The notes under the pieces: model-generated
The model's database searches: none
Told to the model about the DNA's origin: nothing
The model's input: only the letters and a program-made list of their open reading frames with translations
Shown here: positions 16,397-20,127 of the stretch, in pieces
Numbering within the stretch: the first letter of the stretch is position 1
Layout of the letters: every line of letters begins with the position of its first letter
Position numbers and translations under genes: made by a program
Origin: Synechococcales cyanobacterium 340R_concoct_173_sub
Lineage (GTDB): Bacteria > Cyanobacteriota > Cyanobacteriia > Leptolyngbyales > Leptolyngbyaceae
Length of the DNA stretch: 20,127 nucleotides
NCBI GenBank assembly: GCA_025354065.1
Contig: JANXNM010000331.1
Coordinates: forward strand, 1 to 20,127
Direction of reading: 5' to 3'

Positions 16397-17434
16397 GTGG
16401 CTCTGTATGCAGATCTTCATCGTCACTTAGGTGGCTCCGTCGTACCCAGAATTTTATGGCGTTATTTAGAGCGTAGTCAGTCTAGTTTAACGACTCAGTT
16501 TGAGACTTATGCCAATTTTGAAACGTTTTACACTCGTCCGCGAAATACTTTAGAAGAGTATCTTGAACTTCATAGTCTGGTGGAAAAAGTTCAAACTCCT
16601 GAAAGTTTGCCGTACTTTATTTGTCGCCTTTTACGAGGTGCCTATATTTTTGAGAATCTGGCTTATTTAGAACTCCGATCGACTCCTTATCTGCGGACGG
16701 ATGAAACGCGTTCTCAAGGCGATCGGATTGAACAAATGAGTGAAATCGTTGAGATTATTGGTCAAGCGGCTCGTCAGGTGGAATATCCAATTGTGATGAG
16801 CCAAATTGTTTGTATGCACAGTAAATTGCCCTATGACGTGAATAAGGCGATCGTAGATTTGGCGATTAATCATCCGCAGTTTGTTTGTGGTATTGATTTG
16901 GCGGGGAGCGATCGGTTGTATGGTGAGCGGATGGGTGAGTTTGTTAAGCTCTATGCCTATGCGCGCAATCATGGTGTGAAAACAACGGGACATTTGTATG
17001 AAACGGTGAATGGTTGTTATCCTGAATTACTGCCCTATTTGATGCGGATTGGTCACGGGATTCAAATTCCGATGAAGCATCCTGAATTGTTGAAAGAGAT
17101 TGCGGCAAGTGGTCAATGTTTGGAAGTCTGTCCTTCAACATATCCAAAAACAGGGACATTGAAAGATATTTCTGAGTTGAAAGTGGTGTTCGATCGATGT
17201 TTTGATGCGGGGGTTGATATTGCGATTTGCACGGATAATGCTGGATTGCACAATGTTCGATTGACTCAGGAATACGAGAATCTTTTGACTCTTGATATTA
17301 TTGGGTTTGAAGAACTCCAAGCCTGCCAAGAATCTGCGTTTCGCCATGGTTTTGCTTGGGGGTATCAAGAGCGTCCGGCATCAATGCTCAGTCGGTTGAT
17401 GCAATGGGAGGGAAGCGGGGCTGTAGTAAACTAA
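16397..17434 (+). CDS. Adenosine deaminase-like metallo-hydrolase (divergent active site)
   Basis: A TIM-barrel amidohydrolase of the adenosine/AMP deaminase superfamily, 345 residues. Zinc ligands are H8 and H10 (DLHRHLGGS), H199 and D280; the catalytic Glu is E202 (GHLYE, where typical enzymes have HAGE) and the catalytic His is H220 (RIGHG). GIDLAGSD (about 165-172) matches the family. The usual TDDP motif is TDNAGLHN here, so the second Asp, which contacts the purine in true adenosine deaminases, is Asn281. The start is GTG at 16397, set by AAAGAGG 6 bases upstream and a family-like MALYADLHRH start; the frame runs back to a TTG at 16352, but those residues look untranslated. A purine-type deaminase is likely, but adenosine as substrate is not certain. 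The DUF29 gene follows after 35 bases. Confidence 0.87.
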   Translation: MALYADLHRHLGGSVVPRILWRYLERSQSSLTTQFETYANFETFYTRPRNTLEEYLELHSLVEKVQTPESLPYFICRLLRGAYIFENLAYLELRSTPYLRTDETRSQGDRIEQMSEIVEIIGQAARQVEYPIVMSQIVCMHSKLPYDVNKAIVDLAINHPQFVCGIDLAGSDRLYGERMGEFVKLYAYARNHGVKTTGHLYETVNGCYPELLPYLMRIGHGIQIPMKHPELLKEIAASGQCLEVCPSTYPKTGTLKDISELKVVFDRCFDAGVDIAICTDNAGLHNVRLTQEYENLLTLDIIGFEELQACQESAFRHGFAWGYQERPASMLSRLMQWEGSGAVVN

Positions 17435-17469
17435 AACAAACGATCGAAATACTTAAAGGAGCAGCCCAT

Positions 17470-17943
17470 ATGCTAGAACTCCAGACGTTGAAAAACCAAT
17501 TGTCAGAGACTTTATTATCTGATGTGAGTCTATACGATCGCGATTTTGTTGAATGGGTTGAGGTCACGATCGGGCAATTGGGCCAACAAGATTATTCTCA
17601 GGTGGATTGGGAAAATTTATTGGATGAAATCGAGGATATGTCTCGTCGAGAACGGCAAAGTTTGGAAAGCAATTTGGTGATTTTGCTGCTGCATTTATTG
17701 AAATTGCAATACCAAAGCGATCGTCGCACGGGTCGCTGGAAAGGCAGCATTGTGGAACATCGTCGCCGCATTCTCAAAACTATCGAACGATCGCCCAGTC
17801 TCAATGTTTATTTGCAGGAATGTTTTAAAGAAGCGTATGGGGATGCGATCGAGCAGGCGGCGGCTGAGACGGGGCTTAATTCAGATTGTTTCCCGGTGGT
17901 TTGTGAGTATACGATCGATGTTTGGATACAACCTTTTTCCTGA
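17470..17943 (+). CDS. DUF29 family protein
   Basis: A 157-residue, helical, cytoplasmic protein of the DUF29 family, which is numerous in cyanobacteria and has no assigned function. Landmarks are YDRDFVEWVE (22-31), WENLLDEIEDMSRRERQSL (47-65), LLHLLKLQYQ (73-82), and WKGSIVEHRRRI (90-101). The C-terminal DCFPVVCEYTIDVWI, where such proteins commonly end in a predicted PWxxxEil- or P-rich strand, completes it. The start is well fixed: AAGGAG at 17456-17461 is 8 bases before the ATG, and upstream in-frame codons overlap the preceding gene. It follows the adenosine deaminase-like gene by 35 bases and may be co-transcribed, but DUF29 genes occur in many unrelated contexts, so the link may not be functional. 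Confidence 0.88.
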   Translation: MLELQTLKNQLSETLLSDVSLYDRDFVEWVEVTIGQLGQQDYSQVDWENLLDEIEDMSRRERQSLESNLVILLLHLLKLQYQSDRRTGRWKGSIVEHRRRILKTIERSPSLNVYLQECFKEAYGDAIEQAAAETGLNSDCFPVVCEYTIDVWIQPFS

Positions 17944-17965
17944 ATGAACAGCTAAGTAAATGATT

Positions 17966-17971
17966 TATAAT
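17966..17971 (+). promoter_or_regulatory. Possible -10 element (TATAAT)
   Basis: A perfect TATAAT lies 31 bases before the ATG at 18003, giving a leader of about 25 bases. No consensus -35 is seen 16-18 bases upstream, so this is only a candidate promoter for the 133-residue gene and the HNH relic behind it. Confidence 0.35.
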
Positions 17972-18002
17972 CACGAATAAAGCATGTTTGGGTTGGTCTG
18001 CT

Positions 18003-18404
18003 ATGTCCTCAACAGTCACACTACAAATCCCAGATACTATTTATCACCGCCTTCAGGTTCAAGCGATCGCCCGATCGCAGCCACTGGAGGAGATTCTGGT
18101 TCATGCGCTCAATGTTGGCAGTCCGCCAGAGTGGAATGATGTGCTAGTGGAATTTAAAGCGGATCTTGCTCAGCTCGATACGATGAGTGATGAGGCATTG
18201 TTGACTTTGTTGCAGGAACAAAAAACGATCGCAGATTTCGATCGCTACGATGAATTGTTGGAGTTGAAATCTGACCGATCGCTTTTGCCGATTGAAATGA
18301 ATGAATTGAGACGGCTTAGAAAGGAATCCGATCTTTCTATGTTACGAAAAGCTCAGGCAGCAGTGCTTTTAAAATGGCGTGGCTATTCGGTTAGCGATCG
18401 GTAA
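18003..18404 (+). CDS. Ribbon-helix-helix-like protein, partner of a decayed HNH nuclease
   Basis: A 133-residue protein. The N-terminus, TVTLQIPDTIYHRLQVQA then SQPLEEILVHAL (4-37), has the strand-helix-helix pattern of ribbon-helix-helix antitoxins. The rest is helical and acidic (EFKADLAQLDTMSDEALLTLL; ADFDRYDELLELK; MNELRRLRKESD), ending in MLRKAQAAVLLKWRGYSV. I recall cyanobacterial proteins with this plan (GSPPxWxDVxxEFxxDL and a C-terminal LRKAxAxxLLxWRGY) encoded just before an HNH endonuclease gene, and an HNH relic follows here after 7 bases. An antitoxin or regulator role is inference. ATG 18003 is preferred over the TTG at 17988, as the family-like start is MSSTVTLQIP. HIP1 occurs within the gene. 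Confidence 0.75.
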   Translation: MSSTVTLQIPDTIYHRLQVQAIARSQPLEEILVHALNVGSPPEWNDVLVEFKADLAQLDTMSDEALLTLLQEQKTIADFDRYDELLELKSDRSLLPIEMNELRRLRKESDLSMLRKAQAAVLLKWRGYSVSDR

Positions 18405-18411
18405 TTGGATC

Positions 18412-18585
18412 ATGTCTAGATATATTCCTATAGATCTTCGCCATTGAGTTCGAGATCATGATCAAAACCGTTGTTGTTATTGTTTGACGACTGAATTGAA
18501 TAGTGGAATTCGTATGGTGTTTGATCATATTTTCCCTTCAGCCCGAAGACGTTGGGTTGCTGTTGGATGGCATCCACCCGATTGA
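18412..18585 (+). pseudogene. HNH endonuclease pseudogene (premature stop and internal deletion)
   Basis: From the ATG at 18412 the frame reads MSRYIPIDLRH, then TGA at 18445-18447, then continues in the same frame: VRDHDQNRCCYCLTTELNSG and IRMVFDHIFP. This is the N-terminal part of an HNH nuclease, with a CxYC zinc knuckle and the DHI.P core. At about 18541 it jumps directly to SARRRWVAVGWHPPD and a stop at 18583-18585; RRRWVxxGWHPP is how this cyanobacterial HNH family ends. The middle, about 100 residues including the LSCxxCN and HPRxxRW region, is therefore deleted in frame. Two lesions (nonsense plus deletion) show the gene is dead. It follows the 133-residue gene by 7 bases. Homology is from recalled family patterns. 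Confidence 0.8.
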
Positions 18586-18608
18586 AGCGCCCCTCTCCAA
18601 AACTCTTC

Positions 18609-18848
18609 TCAATTCAACATTCTCAAAAATCTTGAATCCTCACGTAATAGCTCAAAATCGCTGTCCGTCGCGGCTAGCTTTCGATAATGTTCGGGTTGTA
18701 GTCGGATGGCTTCTGATAGGTCGGAAATTGTACGATCGAAATCGCCTTGGAGAGAATAAAAACAAGCACGGTTATACCAAGCTTGGTGGTAGTCGGGTTT
18801 GAGTTCGATCGCTTTTTCGTAGGACGCGATCGCCTTTTCATACGCTAT
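18609..18848 (-). pseudogene. 5'-truncated TPR protein relic (copy 1)
   Basis: On the minus strand 79 codons stay open: IAYEKAIASYEKAIELKPDY, HQAWYNRACFYSLQGDFDRT, ISDLSEAIRLQPEHYRKLAA and TDSDFELLRE, ending LRMLN at a TGA (18611-18609). This is about two tetratricopeptide repeats plus a C-terminal cap. An in-frame TAA lies just upstream at 18851-18849 and no start codon or Shine-Dalgarno is present until near the C-terminus. It therefore looks like the 3' end of a larger TPR gene whose front was lost. It is clearly related to the fragment at 19681-20010 (YNRACxYSL, LxPxHYRxLAATDxDxxxLREE). It lies directly beside the HNH relic, so a deletion probably joined the two. Confidence 0.75.
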
Positions 18849-18965
18849 TTAGATTGTAAGATCTATGATCAGGTTCATACAAAAGCCCTCTTATTATCTC
18901 AATGCTATGCGAGTCAGCTATAATTCGTGAATCCCTTGACTTTAGAGTAGTGATAAAGAATTACC
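18849..18965 (+). promoter_or_regulatory. Upstream region of GIY-YIG gene with TATAAT
   Basis: A perfect TATAAT at 18919-18924 lies 41 bases before the GIY-YIG ATG and would give a leader of roughly 35 bases. The -35 position (18896-18901) is not consensus. A TTGACT at 18936-18941 is too close to the start codon to serve this gene. No strong Shine-Dalgarno precedes the ATG. Confidence 0.35.
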
Positions 18966-19340
18966 ATGACAGATTCGATCGAGGTTCAAGCACGTGCAAT
19001 TTTAGATTCATTGATGCAGCGACCATTTTCTGATTGTGTGCCGATTACCAGAGGTTTTGCGAATCTGACGACTCAGCCGGGAATTTATGCCGTTCGTCAT
19101 CGCAATGAGGGATTATTGTATGTGGGAAAGGCTCAAGACATTAAGGAAAGATTTCGAGGAGGACATAAGGCAATCACTTGGTCTTGGCTCGAAGATTATA
19201 ATCATCGAAATGTGGCGATCGCGACGCATCCGATCGATTTTCGGCAGTGGCGTTTGCTATCATCAGATTTAGAGGGCATTATTTTAGTCTGGAGTAAGCC
19301 ACCGTTCAATATTCGGATACCGATGAGGAATGATCTATGA
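18966..19340 (+). CDS. GIY-YIG nuclease-domain protein
   Basis: A compact 124-residue protein that is almost only a GIY-YIG domain. GIY is at 39-41 (QPGIYAVRH), YVG at 52-54 (LLYVGKAQDIKERF), the catalytic Arg is R62, the metal-binding Glu is probably E103 (SDLEGIILVWS), and the C-terminal PPFN gives N115. All core positions are kept, so nuclease activity is plausible. Free-standing small GIY-YIG proteins include DNA-repair, restriction and homing types, and there is no extra specificity domain here. The gene ends in an ATGA overlap with the next gene, which implies translational coupling. TPR-gene relics on the opposite strand flank the pair. Role unknown. Confidence 0.82.
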   Translation: MTDSIEVQARAILDSLMQRPFSDCVPITRGFANLTTQPGIYAVRHRNEGLLYVGKAQDIKERFRGGHKAITWSWLEDYNHRNVAIATHPIDFRQWRLLSSDLEGIILVWSKPPFNIRIPMRNDL

Positions 19341-19552
19341 TGTTGCCAAGTGCTGAATCTGAAACAATCGAACATTTAAGTCCTGTCGCTGCACGAATGA
19401 TGTTAGCGGCTTTGCCTGAGCATATTCGATCGGCCTTTGAACGACGGGCACAGAAGATTGATTATCCAGTAGAAGCTGTTCTGGAAATGGCGATCGCAGG
19501 ATTTTTAGATGGTGAAAGTTTGAGTTTTATGGATTGTAAGCCGCGCTATTAG
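19337..19552 (+). CDS. 71-residue protein translationally coupled to GIY-YIG protein
   Basis: This gene starts in an ATGA overlap (ATG 19337, stop of the upstream gene 19338-19340); a second ATG follows at 19340. The protein is helical: SPVAARMMLAALPEHIRSAF (about 15-34), then RRAQKIDYPVEAVLEMAIAGFLD (about 36-58), and a short tail SLSFMDCKPRY. No membrane segment, signal peptide or cysteine motif is present. I do not recognise a named family. The DYPVEAVLEMAI helix resembles the second half of a ribbon-helix-helix or other antitoxin-like fold, but this is weak. The tight coupling suggests it binds or controls the GIY-YIG protein. The stop codon abuts TPR-derived sequence beginning at 19553. 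Confidence 0.65.
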   Translation: MMLPSAESETIEHLSPVAARMMLAALPEHIRSAFERRAQKIDYPVEAVLEMAIAGFLDGESLSFMDCKPRY

Positions 19553-19606
19553 CAATCAGACTTGAATTCGATCGTTTTATCGTAGGACACGATCGAATCT
19601 CCCTCA
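19553..19606 (-). pseudogene. TPR-gene fragment (short remnant)
   Basis: On the minus strand this stretch reads EGDSIVSYDKTIEFKSDC, part of one TPR helix pair. The DNA 19561-19595 matches 19981-20015 with two mismatches in 35 bases, exactly 420 bases away. No start codon or gene structure remains, so it is a remnant or partial duplication of the TPR repeat unit. Confidence 0.65.
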
Positions 19607-20015
19607 ATAATACCGCATACGCGCTTTGAGGAATAGAAAGCCGAGACTCTCCATTCCAACTCTTATTACTTCTACATTCTTCATTCTACATTCTTAATTA
19701 AAGCAACAAACCCCGCTTCCTCGCGCAATGCATCCAAATCGCGATCGGTTGCGGCAAGCTGACGATAATGCTTAGGATTGAGGCGGAAGGCGATCGTAAG
19801 GTCTTCCAAGGCTAGCTCTAGATTTCCCATCAGGCTATAGCAACAGGCGCGATTGTAGAAAGCTGCGTGGTCGTCGGGTTTGATTTCAATCGCTTTATCG
19901 TAGGACACGATCGCCTCTTCTTTTCGGCCTAATGCAGACAGCGAATTCCCACGGTTATACCAAGCTTCGTGGTCGTCGGATTTGAATTCGATCGCTTTAT
20001 CGTAGGACACGATCG
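19561..20015. repeat. 35-bp repeat pair derived from TPR unit
   Basis: The sequence at 19561-19595 recurs at 19981-20015 with two differences in 35 bases. The shared core is GAATTCGATCG, a T/C difference, then TTTATCGTAGGACACGATCG. A looser copy lies at about 19879-19913, the adjacent TPR unit 102 bases away, and another at about 18798-18832 in copy 1. The repeats encode the SYDKAIExK part of a TPR. Confidence 0.75.
19681..20010 (-). pseudogene. TPR protein, probably 5'-truncated (copy 2)
   Basis: Starting at a GTG (20010) the frame gives 109 residues: SYDKAIEFKSDDHEAWYNRG, NSLSALGRKEEAIVSYDKAI, EIKPDDHAAFYNRACCYSLM, and so on to AATDRDLDALREEAGFVALI. That is about three 34-residue TPR units and a C-terminal cap. 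The GTG falls inside a TPR helix and has no Shine-Dalgarno; the frame continues only 5 codons upstream (IEKAI) to TAG at 20028-20026. A functional small TPR protein is possible, but a truncated 3' end of a bigger TPR gene is more likely. A 12-bp direct repeat, TTCTACATTCTT, lies at 19670-19681 and 19684-19695 across the stop. It is related to copy 1 at 18609-18848. Confidence 0.6.
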
Positions 20016-20088
20016 CTTTTTCAATCTAGAATTCCAATTAAAACTAGGCTACAGTGTCAGAGTGGTCTAGCTAAACATTTAAATCAAA

Positions 20089-20127
20089 ATGTCAAAACAA
20101 TTTACGATCGCGGAAGCTCAAGCAAAT
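20089..20127 (+). CDS. Phd/YefM-type antitoxin, N-terminal 13 residues (cut by window edge)
   Basis: An ATG at 20089 opens MSKQFTIAEAQAN, which runs to the window edge. The TIAEAQAN block is the usual start of Phd/YefM antitoxins, normally followed by LPxLIxxVxxGxEVxITR outside this window. Such proteins neutralise a toxin, often a PIN, Doc or RelE family protein encoded directly downstream, and repress their own operon. Only 13 codons are visible, so the call rests on the motif alone. No strong Shine-Dalgarno is seen. Confidence 0.55.
   Translation, partial: MSKQFTIAEAQAN

Noticed and set aside
17356..17469. Longer DUF29 start overlapping the previous gene
   Set aside because: The ATG at 17470 has AAGGAG at ideal spacing and starts the recognisable DUF29 sequence.
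18503..18802. Rightward 99-codon open frame across the HNH and TPR relics
   Set aside because: It begins inside the HNH relic in another frame and then runs antisense to the TPR relic; the minus-strand TPR reading and the HNH reading explain the DNA better.
1..20127. CRISPR arrays, tRNA or rRNA genes, complete insertion sequences
   Set aside because: I saw no regularly spaced identical repeats with unique spacers, no tRNA-like cloverleaf with a TTCRANY arm, no rRNA signature and no transposase frame.

Overview
The window reads as cyanobacterial chromosome. The palindromic octamer GCGATCGC (HIP1), typical of many cyanobacteria, occurs at least 11 times (for example at 2325, 2532, 5242, 5651, 9456, 11868, 13185, 18063, 18826, 19215 and 19490), where well under one copy would be expected by chance. 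The genes fit this: a GyrB N-terminus, MiaA, an LpxB-like protein family known mainly from cyanobacteria, DevC/DevA-type ABC subunits, a complete aa3-type cytochrome oxidase locus and a DUF29 protein. The genus cannot be fixed from this sequence.

Layout. (1) 1-4870: the 5' end of gyrB runs off the left edge on the minus strand. Divergent from it are miaA, an LpxB-like glycosyltransferase, a DevC-type permease and a DevA-type ATPase. (2) 4851-5327: a small secreted protein of unknown function, tail-to-tail with the ATPase gene. (3) 5536-9616, minus strand: ctaA and ctaB (haem A synthesis), then an ATPase and a permease of a DrrAB-like ABC-2 exporter, closely spaced and apparently one operon. 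(4) 9949-13308, plus strand: ctaC-ctaD-ctaE, encoding cytochrome c oxidase subunits II, I and III, divergent from ctaA and closed by an intrinsic terminator. The ctaA/ctaB products make the haem that the CtaD subunit carries. (5) 13427-15895, minus strand: a large glycogen-debranching/amylo-alpha-1,6-glucosidase family protein. (6) 16397-17943, plus strand: a divergent adenosine deaminase-like hydrolase and a DUF29 protein.

(7) 18003-20127 is an accessory patch unlike the rest. It holds a 133-residue protein with a ribbon-helix-helix-like N-terminus, followed by an HNH endonuclease pseudogene (premature stop plus a large internal deletion that keeps the original C-terminus). Next come a 5'-truncated TPR-gene relic, an overlapping two-gene unit (GIY-YIG nuclease-like protein plus a 71-residue protein), more TPR-derived fragments, and the start of a Phd/YefM-type antitoxin gene at the right edge. 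This patch, with nuclease-plus-small-partner pairs in different states of decay, is the most unusual part of the window.

Several starts were chosen downstream of the longest open frame because a Shine-Dalgarno sequence or family alignment decides them: the DevA-type ATPase, the debranching enzyme, the adenosine deaminase-like gene, the DUF29 gene and the ribbon-helix-helix-like gene.
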